From: Candidatus Nealsoniibacteriota bacterium
GTDB taxonomy: Bacteria; Patescibacteriota; Minisyncoccia; Minisyncoccales; RBG-13-42-11
DNA length: 38,310 bases
Direction of reading: 5' to 3'
Assembly: GCA_019923655.1 (NCBI GenBank)
Contig: JAHXGL010000004.1
Location: forward strand, 1 to 38,310
Shown: positions 17,409 through 26,138 of the stretch, in pieces
Layout of the letters: every line of letters begins with the position of its first letter
Numbering within the stretch: the first letter of the stretch is position 1
Made by a program: the position numbers and the translations under genes
The notes under the pieces: model-generated
What the model was told of the DNA's origin: nothing
Seen by the model: the letters and a program-made list of their open reading frames with translations, nothing else
Databases searched by the model: none

Positions 17409-17485
17409 AACTTAAATATAGGCGAGTAGAAATTATTTGTCAACCGCCCCGCTAAAGACAATGCGGTTTGCGGGTGGGCATTCAA

Positions 17486-17517
17486 ATCAAAATGCCCGGC
17501 CAACCGGGCATTTTGAT
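17486..17517. terminator. Perfect 14-bp stem hairpin (likely bidirectional terminator)
   Basis: ATCAAAATGCCCGG-CCAA-CCGGGCATTTTGAT between tnpB and the zinc-ribbon gene. Confidence 0.8.
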
Positions 17518-17533
17518 AATATAACCAAAAGGC

Positions 17534-17737
17534 CTAAAACCTTCTTGGTCTTTGTTCTCGGAATTTACGCAGACAGTCCCGGCAGCGAATAGAATCCAAT
17601 CTTGAAGGATCGGGTTCAAAAGGCAACTGGGTTATTGGCGTTTCGCAATCGCGGCATTTAATGTTTAGATTAGAAACATCAAACATCTGACGTTGGAAAT
17701 TTCCTCCCTGAGAACCTTCATCAAACTTTTTAAACAT
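17534..17737 (-). CDS. Small zinc-ribbon protein
   Basis: CRDCETPITQLPFEPDPSRLDSIRCRDCLRKFREQRPRRF, two CxxC knuckles. Confidence 0.75.
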   Translation of the reverse strand: MFKKFDEGSQGGNFQRQMFDVSNLNIKCRDCETPITQLPFEPDPSRLDSIRCRDCLRKFREQRPRRF

Positions 17738-17897
17738 TGTATTGTGTTCTTTGCTTAATTCTAATTAAAAAGCGACCTTTATTAACTCTAAGCCGCCTTA
17801 ATTAGGTTCTTCGCTAATTTTTAAAACAAACTATGAAGCCTTAGTTTAAGATATTCGACTTATCGTAATAATATTATATCCTATCTTGTTTAATATG

Positions 17898-18860
17898 TCA
17901 AACAGCGCTCCACTTGCCGCAGCGATCCCCCCACCTTGAAACTATTTTCTTGTCAATTCTTGTTTCTATTACCTCGCATTGATTAGGACAGCCAGCGCAT
18001 TGAAAAGAAGCGCATTTAATGTCTTTGTCTGAAATTTCAAATCCTAAAAACTTAGTTTTCTCAGGCATTTTTTCCTTAACCAAAAGAGCGGCTCCAAAAG
18101 CGCCAATTACTGTATTATGAGGCGGGACAATAATTTTTTGACCCAAAGCCAGCTCAAACGCTTTTCTCATCCCTAAATTTTCAGAAACTCCGCCTTGAAA
18201 AACTATTGGCCCTGAAATATTTTTCCCTTTTGCTACAGCTGAAAAATAATTTCTAACCAAAGAATGACAAAGTCCGGCCGCAATGTCTTCAATTGAATGT
18301 CCGATCTGCTGTTTATGAATCATATCGCTTTCTGAAAAAACAGTACATCTCCCGGAAATATAGGTTGGCTTGACTGATTTCAAGGATATTGCGCCAAATT
18401 CCTCAATCGGAATTTTTAAGCGATTGGCTTGAGCATCAAGAAAAGCTCCTGTGCCGGCTGCGCAGATCAAAGACATTGCAAAATCAACGACAACACCATT
18501 TTCCAAAATTATAATTTTTGAGTCCTGACCCCCGATTTCAATCACTGTCCTAACGCCAGGAACAAAAAAACTGGCTCCTTTGGCGTGAGTGGTAATTTCG
18601 TTTTTAATTAAGTCCGCCCCGATAATTACTCCGGCTAAATAACGAGCCGAGCCAGTAGCGCCCACTCCGATAATTTCAGTATTTTTTGGAATTTGGTTTC
18701 TTAATTCTTTTAATCCTTGCTGGACAGCCCTAATTGGGTTTCCTTGAGTCCGAAGATATAAAGAAGATAAAACTTGGTTATTAATGTCAATTAAAACCAA
18801 ATTAGTGGAAATAGAACCAACATCAATTCCTAAAAAAGCCCTAATGTTTTTTGTTTTCAT
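17898..18860 (-). CDS. 2-hydroxyacyl-CoA dehydratase activator-like ATPase (BadF/BadG/BcrA/BcrD family)
   Basis: LGIDVGSISTNLVLID, GVGATGSARYLAG, TVIEIGGQDSKII, CAAGTGAFLDAQANRL, GGVSENLGMRKAFE. Confidence 0.93.
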   Translation of the reverse strand: MKTKNIRAFLGIDVGSISTNLVLIDINNQVLSSLYLRTQGNPIRAVQQGLKELRNQIPKNTEIIGVGATGSARYLAGVIIGADLIKNEITTHAKGASFFVPGVRTVIEIGGQDSKIIILENGVVVDFAMSLICAAGTGAFLDAQANRLKIPIEEFGAISLKSVKPTYISGRCTVFSESDMIHKQQIGHSIEDIAAGLCHSLVRNYFSAVAKGKNISGPIVFQGGVSENLGMRKAFELALGQKIIVPPHNTVIGAFGAALLVKEKMPEKTKFLGFEISDKDIKCASFQCAGCPNQCEVIETRIDKKIVSRWGDRCGKWSAV

Positions 18861-19914
18861 AATGATTTTTAACTACATCAACAAAGGCTTCAAGACGGGT
18901 ATTAATTCCGGCTTCTGCTACTTGCTCGTCTAATGATAAGGATAAAAACGGGAGGCCGCTTTCTTGATGAATTTTGGTCAAAATCGGTCGGACAGTAACC
19001 TCTGGCAGACAGCCGAAAGGTAGCAGCTGAATCACGCCGTCAAAATCATTTTTAACGCAGTCTAACATTTCTTTTATTGCGTCTCTACCATGACCCCCAA
19101 CCGTGGAACAAAGATAAGGCATTATTTTTCTTTGAAGAAACCAATCTATCCAGGGAAACGCAGTTTTTTTAATATGATGGGAAAGGTTCATTTCCCGATG
19201 AATTTCTATCCCTTGTTGTCCCAGTTTTTTCTCTAAATCAAAATTTAGAGAGCTATCGCTTATAAGATAAATTTCGCCAACCAGCCCAACTTTTGGAGGA
19301 TTCAATTTTTTATCAATTTTGATTTGAGAAAATTTCCAAAGGGTCTGTTTTTGAAAAGAGGAAATTTCTTGAAACTTTTTAATTTTAATTTTTGACAACC
19401 TTTCAAAGCATTGGGATAAAATCTTATCTGTTTGGCCGGGGCATATTTCTCTTGGTCTGAGAAAATTAGCTTTTTTTTCTAATTCTTCAATAAGTTTAAT
19501 TATCTTAAAAGCGAGTAAAAACGCTTTTAGACATTGCCATAAAGAGATTTTGTTTTCGTTTTTTATCTTTTTTATTTCAGAAAAAAAATTTTTAGAATTT
19601 AAGTTCAGCACCTTGACTTTATACCCCGCTTCTCTTAGAATTTTCTGCTGAACTATCCAATAATACCTTAAACGACAGCTGCCCCTGATATTCTCCCACA
19701 TAAAAATAGTATTAGCTCCTTTTTCAAGAGCCGGCAAATAATTGCCGACATTTACCTTAAACGGAAAACAAAAAAGCTCTGGGGAAAACTTTACTCCTTG
19801 TTCAATTGTTCTGGAATTGGTTTTTTCAGGAAGAATAACTGTTATTCCCAGATTTTCAAGCAAAACCCTAAAAGCAATGGTATAATTCCCCCAATAAGGA
19901 AAAGTGGCTATCAT
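18841..19914 (-). CDS. DUF2229 / HgdB-like acyl-CoA dehydratase component
   Basis: FPYWGNYTIAFRVLLENLGITVILP..FSPELFCFPFKVNVGNYL..LPFGCLPEVTVRPIL..LSLDEQVAEAGINTRLEAFVDVV. Confidence 0.85.
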   Translation of the reverse strand: MIATFPYWGNYTIAFRVLLENLGITVILPEKTNSRTIEQGVKFSPELFCFPFKVNVGNYLPALEKGANTIFMWENIRGSCRLRYYWIVQQKILREAGYKVKVLNLNSKNFFSEIKKIKNENKISLWQCLKAFLLAFKIIKLIEELEKKANFLRPREICPGQTDKILSQCFERLSKIKIKKFQEISSFQKQTLWKFSQIKIDKKLNPPKVGLVGEIYLISDSSLNFDLEKKLGQQGIEIHREMNLSHHIKKTAFPWIDWFLQRKIMPYLCSTVGGHGRDAIKEMLDCVKNDFDGVIQLLPFGCLPEVTVRPILTKIHQESGLPFLSLSLDEQVAEAGINTRLEAFVDVVKNHYENKKH

Positions 19915-20807
19915 AAGGTATCAATAAACGCTTCTAATCTGGTTTGGATTCCAACATCAGCAGTATGTTCATCTATTAATAGATATAAAAAAGGAATTTT
20001 CCTGTCTTTGAACTCTTTTTCAACAAATTCTTTGAGCACTGCGTCGCAGCCGCATTGAAAAGAAGAAATCTCAATTGCCCCGGTGATGTCGTATTTCAAA
20101 ATTTCCTGAATTTGGCGCATTATCTCCTTACCGAACTCCCAATGAAACTCTGGATTTCCAAACTTTACTCCTTTTGAAATTTGAGTTTCTGCAAGCGGAA
20201 CTTCATCTATAAAGAGCGGTTCTGCTTCCAATTTGGTCAGCTTTTCTTTCATCCTTAAATTAAGATGTTCATCATATAAATTATAAGGATGGGAAATTAA
20301 AACTATTTTGGGTTTCTTGGATTGGATTTTTCTAAAAAAATCCTGCCCTGCTTTTTCTTTTAATTCTTGTTCTTTCAGGATAGCGGTTTTTATCGCTTTG
20401 TCTATTGTTTTTTTGTCTTTTTTTAATTTCCTGCCTAATTTTTCAAGAGTTTTTTCAATCTTTTCTTTTCTTCGGTCAAAGGTTCCGGTCAAAATAGGCG
20501 TCTTAATTAAAATCTTTGCCAAATCAGGCAATCCAAAAAATTTAGGGCAATACTCAAGCCCCTGTTCATTGGTTTTTAACAAAGGAACAAAAATATAATC
20601 TGCCCTGTCCGACAACCAGAGAAGATGTCCCCAAAAAACCTTATTTGAAAAGCAAGTTTCAGGGTCAGCCGCCTTAACTCCTTTTTCAATAATTTCTTTA
20701 TTGGTCAAAGGAGAAACAAGAACTTGATAGCCAAGTATTTCAAAAAAAGTTTCCCAAAAATAGGGGTTTTTCCAATAAAATAAACCTCTTGGTATCCCTA
20801 TGGTCAT
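19911..20807 (-). CDS. DUF2229 / HgdB-like acyl-CoA dehydratase component
   Basis: TIGIPRGLFYWKNPYFWETFFEILGYQVLVSP..ADPETCFSNKVFWGHLLWL..EISSFQCGCDAVLKEFVE..LLIDEHTADVGIQTRLEAFIDTL. Confidence 0.85.
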   Translation of the reverse strand: MTIGIPRGLFYWKNPYFWETFFEILGYQVLVSPLTNKEIIEKGVKAADPETCFSNKVFWGHLLWLSDRADYIFVPLLKTNEQGLEYCPKFFGLPDLAKILIKTPILTGTFDRRKEKIEKTLEKLGRKLKKDKKTIDKAIKTAILKEQELKEKAGQDFFRKIQSKKPKIVLISHPYNLYDEHLNLRMKEKLTKLEAEPLFIDEVPLAETQISKGVKFGNPEFHWEFGKEIMRQIQEILKYDITGAIEISSFQCGCDAVLKEFVEKEFKDRKIPFLYLLIDEHTADVGIQTRLEAFIDTL

Positions 20808-20841
20808 GATTAAAAAAGAGTGTCTTGTTTGGACGGCTTTT

Positions 20842-21840
20842 TTAAAAAAAGTTAAGCAACAAAGAAGTAATTAAAAAATAAATCACCAAACTAGTAATAT
20901 CGGAAGCTATGGCGCAAAAAGGTCCTGAACTCAAAGCTGGATCTTTTTTTAGTTTTTGCAAAATCCAAGGGATTGAAATAGCGCTAACAATGGCAGTCAT
21001 TATTGCCAAAAAAAGAGAAAGACTTAAAACAAAACCGATATATAACTGAATGGAAAACAATAGAGATACAAAAAAAAGTAAAACTGCCAAGAAAAAAGCT
21101 ATTAAAACGCTGGTTTTTATCTCTTTGAAAAAGTAATTTTTTTGTGAAAATTCAGCTAAGGCTAAGTTTCTAATAAATAATATCTGACTCTGGACGCCAA
21201 CAGCATGAGACATATAGAGGATCAAGGGAATAAAAGCGGCTAAAATGAAATGGTCTCTAAGAGGGGTTTCAAAAATAGTGACTATCTTTGCCGCTAAAAC
21301 TCCTCCAAAAAGACCTAAAACCAACCAGGGAAGCCTGAGTTTAGTTAAAACAACAGGGGAAGCTTGAAGAAATTTATCTGCAAAAGTATTGTATTTAGAA
21401 ACTCCGGCAAAGCGCAAAATATCTTCAACATGTTCTGAGTGTAAAATTTCCAGAATAACATCTGAAGTCACAACTCCCAAAAGCCTGTTCTCTCTGTCCA
21501 CTATTGGAATTGATTTAAGGTTGTGTTTTAAAGCCAAAATCGCTACCTTTTCCTGATCAGTATGGGGGCAAACTTTAATAATGCTTCTGGCTATTAAATC
21601 TTCAATTTTAGTTTCTTCTGGTTTTTGAAAAACATCCTTTAAGGAGAGAACTCCGGCTAATTTTCCTTCTCGGTCAACAATATAAATATAGTTTAAGGTT
21701 TCAAATTCCTGGGCTTTTTCAAAAAGTCTTTTCCGAACATCTAAAATCCTTTCTTCTGGCAAGGCCGTAGGAATATTGCTTATCATTCTTCTGCCGGCTG
21801 ACTCTGGCGGATATTTGTTTTTTTTGTCTTGATTATTCAT
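20842..21840 (-). CDS. MgtE-like divalent cation transporter lacking the N-terminal MgtE_N domain
   Basis: YPPESAGRRMISNIPTALPEE, paired CBS domains, MgtE-type membrane domain (SHAVGVQSQILFIRNLALAEF, ASDITSLVIYFLI). Confidence 0.85.
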   Translation of the reverse strand: MNNQDKKNKYPPESAGRRMISNIPTALPEERILDVRKRLFEKAQEFETLNYIYIVDREGKLAGVLSLKDVFQKPEETKIEDLIARSIIKVCPHTDQEKVAILALKHNLKSIPIVDRENRLLGVVTSDVILEILHSEHVEDILRFAGVSKYNTFADKFLQASPVVLTKLRLPWLVLGLFGGVLAAKIVTIFETPLRDHFILAAFIPLILYMSHAVGVQSQILFIRNLALAEFSQKNYFFKEIKTSVLIAFFLAVLLFFVSLLFSIQLYIGFVLSLSLFLAIMTAIVSAISIPWILQKLKKDPALSSGPFCAIASDITSLVIYFLITSLLLNFF

Positions 21841-21900
21841 CTACCCGAATCGCAATGTAGGGTTAAGAAGAGATTTATCTCTTCGACTAGCTGTTTTTAA

Positions 21901-23148
21901 TTAAAATAGGGTTTTTTGTTTTAAAAGCGTTTTTTGTTCGCCCGGAGAAAAAATTTTTATTTTCCCGTAAACTCCATCGTAGCCGGGATCTTTAACCACC
22001 TTCCCTTCTCTCGCTCTTATTATTGCCTCACTGATTTCAGGAAGAGTTGCGGTCTGCAGGCTTTCTGGCGGCACCTCAAGAAGAATATTAAATTCTGAGC
22101 CCAATTTTTCAATTAAATTTTTGTATTCTTTTTCAACTCCCTTGGTTCCGGCAGAACAACCTAAGGCATCGGCAATAATCTCTTCTAAAGGAACTAAACT
22201 TTTAAAAGGTATTGCTCCTTCCGGCTTGAAACCTTTCTCTCTATCTGCTAATTCTTCAACTCGGTTTAAAACTCCGATTGTCAAAGGTTTTCCGCAACTC
22301 GGACATATCCCATTGTATTTTTTTGTCTCTTGGGGGGATAAACTGATTTCGCAGAGACGGTGCCCGTCATAGTGATATTTTCCTTCTTCGGGAAAAAATT
22401 CAATGGTGTATAAAAATTTTTTAGAATCTTTTGCTTTGATTGCGTCAATAATCGCGGGATAGCTTACGTCCGTATCAAAAACATTTGCCTCTCTGCCTAT
22501 TTTTTGCGGCGAATGCGCATCGCTGTTAGAGATTAAGGTAATTTTATCCAGGGAAGATAATCGCCAATTCATTTCAGGGTTGCTGCTTAATCCTGTTTCA
22601 ATTGCATAAATATATTTTGAGTAATCTTCAAAACATTCTTCAATTGAGTCAAAGCCAGATCTTGAACCAAAAATAGAAAACCATGGAGTCCAGGCGTGCG
22701 ATGGCACTATTAAACAATCTTCAGAAATATTTAAAACAATTTTCAGAAGTTCTTTAGCATCTAATCCTAAAATTGGCCTGCCGTCAGATTTTAGATTGCC
22801 AATCCAACTCAGCTGAACATTAATTTTTTCAACCGCCTCAAAAGATGGAGCAAAAACAATAATATGAATTTTTCGAACCTTGCCACCTTTGGAGTAAATG
22901 CAACTAATTTCAGCGGTTAAAATAAAACGAGTTTCAGAATCAGAATTTTTTAATTTTAATAAACCTGCTTCAGCCGGCTCTAACTTTTCTTTTATGTTTT
23001 TAAACCATTCCGGATGGGTAAAATCACCGGTTCCTAAAACTTTGATTCCCTTAATTTTTGCCCACTTGTCAAGGTTTTCCAAATCCATCTGAGGGGAAGT
23101 GGCTCTTGAATATTTTGAATGAATATGAAAATCAACAATAAATTGCAT
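21901..23148 (-). CDS. Endonuclease Q-like PHP-domain protein
   Basis: DFHIHSKYSRATSPQMDLENLDKWAKIKGIKVLGTGDFTHPEW, PSHAWTPWFSIFGSRSGFDSIEECF, SNSDAHSPQKIGREANVF, zinc motif CEISLSPQETKKYNGICPSCGKPLTIGVLNRVEELADR. Confidence 0.9.
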   Translation of the reverse strand: MQFIVDFHIHSKYSRATSPQMDLENLDKWAKIKGIKVLGTGDFTHPEWFKNIKEKLEPAEAGLLKLKNSDSETRFILTAEISCIYSKGGKVRKIHIIVFAPSFEAVEKINVQLSWIGNLKSDGRPILGLDAKELLKIVLNISEDCLIVPSHAWTPWFSIFGSRSGFDSIEECFEDYSKYIYAIETGLSSNPEMNWRLSSLDKITLISNSDAHSPQKIGREANVFDTDVSYPAIIDAIKAKDSKKFLYTIEFFPEEGKYHYDGHRLCEISLSPQETKKYNGICPSCGKPLTIGVLNRVEELADREKGFKPEGAIPFKSLVPLEEIIADALGCSAGTKGVEKEYKNLIEKLGSEFNILLEVPPESLQTATLPEISEAIIRAREGKVVKDPGYDGVYGKIKIFSPGEQKTLLKQKTLF

Positions 23149-23153
23149 ATAAA

Positions 23154-23388
23154 TGGGTAAAGTTCGATTTCCCGGACCGATTTCAGAAGCGAGGCAATAG
23201 GTTTCAAGGCAGCTTTCGCAGGCTTGTTGGCATGGTTCCCGAACAAAGTGAGGGACAACAAGCCGAGAACGCAGGCTGTAAAATCTCGCTGGGATTTTAA
23301 CAGCCGGTGACTTGAAACTTGATTGCTGAGCTTCTGATGCTTTAAGCTAAATTACGAACAAATAGGTCCGTTTTTCAGACTTTACCCA
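23154..23388. other. Large nested palindrome / candidate structured RNA element
   Basis: Nested arms: 23154-63/23379-88, 23173-78/23365-70, 23183-90/23330-37, 23194-98/23322-26, 23201-08/23311-18. Two inner hairpins: 23221-29/23256-64 and 23274-85/23293-305. Confidence 0.85.
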
Positions 23389-23393
23389 ATAAA

Positions 23394-24536
23394 TTAAAAC
23401 TTAAAGAAGAACTGGGAAATTGCTCCCAAGATAAATATGCCGATTAAAAAATATAATAAAACTTGAGGCGCCTTTAAGCTGTATTCTGGCTGCCTGTTTC
23501 CCAAAGTTTTTGCTTTTTTGAAAATCAAAACTATAGCCACTCCTTCAACAACGCCAAGAATAGTGCCGACAAAACCAACCACTGCAATAAATTCACGGAA
23601 GCCAATTAAAAATAAGATTAAGGGCATACCGCAAGAAATAATAGCTGGAAAGGGTCTGGGAACCTTGAAATCATAAAATAGAGAGTTTTTCAAATAATTT
23701 CCTAAAATTAAAAAAGAGGTCGCAATAGCTAATATGCCGAAAAGAGCTCCCAACATAATGATTTTTTGTCCTAAAAAAGGCAGCAGCCCTTGAAGAGCTT
23801 CCTTTGTGGTATTCTGGCCAGACACCCCGACAACCGACAGAATAAAAAGAAAATAAAGAAAAACGACTATTAAGCTGGATAAGATAATCACTTTTTTTAT
23901 TTTTCTTTTCCCGTCAGGGCTTTCAAAAATTTCTGAAAGAATAGGAATGGCTGGCCAGCCAATTAAAGAGAACAAAATTATGCCGTAGGGCAGAAAAATA
24001 TTTTCCGGGTTAATCAAAATAAAATTTTCAAGGTTTATTTGAGGAAGCGCAAAAAAGAAAATCAAAAAAATTATAAGAATAAAAGCAATGCTCATTAGAA
24101 GCTGAACCGGGGCAATTAATTTTATACCCCTAAAAATAAAAAAAGTAAGGATTGCCCAAAAAATTAAACTAAAATAAAATGAAGAAATATCTAAAAAGGG
24201 AGAAAAAACAATTTTTAAAAAATCTCCCCCGATAATAATGTAAGCCAAAAGAGCTCCAGTAATAGCTAAAAAAGTTGAAAAAGCAACTATAATTTTGGCT
24301 TTTTCTCCTAGATATTTTTCAGCAAAGCCAGGCAGACGAAGTTTTTCTTTTGTTCTTAAAACTATTTCTCCGAAAAACAGATGAATTAATAATACTGCTC
24401 CGCTTAAAATTAAAAAATAAAAAAAGCCGGGAATAATTCCGCTTTTTGAAATCACATAAGGAATACCAAAAATGCCTGCTCCAATAATTGTCCCGGTTAA
24501 AACAGCTAAGGCAAGAATAAAATTTTTCTGAAACAT
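23394..24536 (-). CDS. Aromatic amino acid permease-like transporter
   Basis: VLTGTIIGAGIFGIPYVISKSGIIPGF; about 11 TM segments. Confidence 0.85.
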   Translation of the reverse strand: MFQKNFILALAVLTGTIIGAGIFGIPYVISKSGIIPGFFYFLILSGAVLLIHLFFGEIVLRTKEKLRLPGFAEKYLGEKAKIIVAFSTFLAITGALLAYIIIGGDFLKIVFSPFLDISSFYFSLIFWAILTFFIFRGIKLIAPVQLLMSIAFILIIFLIFFFALPQINLENFILINPENIFLPYGIILFSLIGWPAIPILSEIFESPDGKRKIKKVIILSSLIVVFLYFLFILSVVGVSGQNTTKEALQGLLPFLGQKIIMLGALFGILAIATSFLILGNYLKNSLFYDFKVPRPFPAIISCGMPLILFLIGFREFIAVVGFVGTILGVVEGVAIVLIFKKAKTLGNRQPEYSLKAPQVLLYFLIGIFILGAISQFFFKF

Positions 24537-24595
24537 ATCAATAAAGACCCTGCTCAGCGGAGCGCGTGTTTAATCCTGTACTCCTAATTAATATC

Positions 24596-24626
24596 TCTGA
24601 AACACAGAAATCTGAAACACAGAAAT
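24596..24626. repeat. Two tandem copies of TCTGAAACACAGAAA
   Basis: tctgaaacacagaaa tctgaaacacagaaa. Confidence 0.85.
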
Positions 24627-24633
24627 TAAAACT

Positions 24634-24897
24634 CTACAATTTATACACTTTATATCCTTCTCGAACCTTTTGAGTAATCTTAAAACCAACTGAATCGCCC
24701 TTTTTGGCCTCTTCAACTTTTTTGTGGTCAACTTCCATTGATTCAATGATTTGGGTGAAATCAGTTTCGCCCCCAACAATGCGAAGAGTATCTCCTATTT
24801 TAACAGGTTTAAAGAGTCCAATAACAGCTACTCCGATATTGCCAAAATAGTGGCTAATTCTGCCTATTAATTGTCCTTGCTCAATCTTTTCTTCCAT
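24634..24897 (-). CDS. Small EF-Tu domain 2-like beta-barrel protein
   Basis: IGRISHYFGNIGVAVIGLFKPVKIGDTLRIVGGETDFTQIIESMEVDHKKVEEAKKGDSVGFKI. Confidence 0.75.
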   Translation of the reverse strand: MEEKIEQGQLIGRISHYFGNIGVAVIGLFKPVKIGDTLRIVGGETDFTQIIESMEVDHKKVEEAKKGDSVGFKITQKVREGYKVYKL

Positions 24898-24999
24898 AGC
24901 ATAATTTTGAATTTTTATCTTTATTGTTCGACCTTTTCTGAGTTTTTTTCTACTCCTATTCTAACACATTTTTTGAAAAAAAACGCCCCCAGGTTATAG

Positions 25000-25105
25000 T
25001 ATTCCAAATTCGTAGGATTTGGAAACGCAGTATTCCAAATTCGTAGGATTTGGAAACGCAGTATTCCAAATTCGTAGGATTTGGAAACGCAGTATTCCAA
25101 ATCCT
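25000..25105. repeat. 31-bp tandem repeat, about 3.3 copies, with CCAAAT/ATTTGG palindromes
   Basis: TATTCCAAATTCGTAGGATTTGGAAACGCAG at 25000, 25031, 25062, partial at 25093. Confidence 0.95.
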
Positions 25106-25360
25106 TCCTGGTCTTGGAAGTGAATTTAAAAACTTTACTCCGTTGGGGGCGGATGATAATCTATTAATGAGGGGGAAAAGCTCTTGACAAACTTGACGCC
25201 TGTTTAAGTTTTCTGATTGGATAATAATCAGGCAGCTGCTTTTCGGAGTCTCCTCTATCAAAAACCTTTATCCATAGAGAACATGTCTCGCACCCCCTCA
25301 TTAGACTTTCATTATACTTATATTAAGAACCCTGTCAAGCTTTTTGCGCTAGATGTTAAA

Positions 25361-25404
25361 ATGGGGTCTGACCCCTTAGGCACAAACCAGGAATCTGACC
25401 CCAT
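25361..25404. repeat. Palindromic pair ATGGGGTCTGACCCC ... TCTGACCCCAT
   Basis: Read directly. Confidence 0.8.
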
Positions 25405-25411
25405 AGTCATT

Positions 25412-26119
25412 TTATCTTCTCCTTCCAAAGATTTTGCCAGCCATATAAAAAGGCAGAGAAAAAACCAAAGCTAAAAATCCCAACATTGCGCCCAAAACCA
25501 ATATCTGTCCCAGACGCTCATTAAAAATTATTCCTAAAAAATAAGGCAGAAAATCCAAATAATAAAACGCAATTCCTAAAATAAAAATGATTAACAACCC
25601 AACAAAAGCATTTTTGAAATCCTGCTTAGACGGAACCAAACAGATAATTATTGAAATAGCTAAATAGACAAAAAACCAGAATTGCCATTTCAACCAATAG
25701 GACTGAACAAAAACAGGAATTCCCTGAAAAGCAATGACAGCTCCCTGAACAAATGGTTGAGAAAAATCTATCCCGCCAAAAACAATCCCTAAATTAAAAA
25801 GCCAGGCAACAAGCCAAAGAGCGCCAATCCCGCCTAAAATAGGCGCGAAACTAATGAAAATTTTGCCGATAATCGGAATTTTAGGCGGATAATGCCTAAC
25901 ATAACCCCCTTGAGAAGAAAAAAGATTAATTTCCTGAATTTTTGCTCCGGATAAAAAACAGGCAAGCGCGTGAGAAAATTCATGAATTATTATTCCGGGA
26001 GCGATAAAAATACGATATTTTATTCCAAAAAGAATCTTATTCCAAAGATTGGTTAAAACAAAACTTAAACCAAAAACCAATATTAACCAAAGAAAAACAT
26101 TAAAACTTTGCTCAAGCAT
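25412..26119 (-). CDS. M50-family (site-2-protease-like) membrane metalloprotease
   Basis: GIIIHEFSHALACFLSGAKI (HExxH), multiple TM segments. Confidence 0.82.
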   Translation of the reverse strand: MLEQSFNVFLWLILVFGLSFVLTNLWNKILFGIKYRIFIAPGIIIHEFSHALACFLSGAKIQEINLFSSQGGYVRHYPPKIPIIGKIFISFAPILGGIGALWLVAWLFNLGIVFGGIDFSQPFVQGAVIAFQGIPVFVQSYWLKWQFWFFVYLAISIIICLVPSKQDFKNAFVGLLIIFILGIAFYYLDFLPYFLGIIFNERLGQILVLGAMLGFLALVFSLPFYMAGKIFGRRR

Positions 26120-26138
26120 AAGTAAAAAATTTTACAAA

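Noticed and set aside
23034-23261. 75-aa ORF MLSLTLFGNHANKPAKAALK...
   Set aside because: Lies across the nested palindrome and overlaps endoQ out of frame; more likely non-coding structure.
25000-25105. Possible CRISPR array (31-bp period)
   Set aside because: The whole 31-bp unit is repeated with no variable spacers, and there are no cas genes; it is a simple tandem array of a palindromic repeat.
24956-25261. 101-aa ORF with RIWNTAFPNPTNLEYC repeats
   Set aside because: Coding sense is generated by the 31-bp tandem repeat; no protein-like conservation expected.
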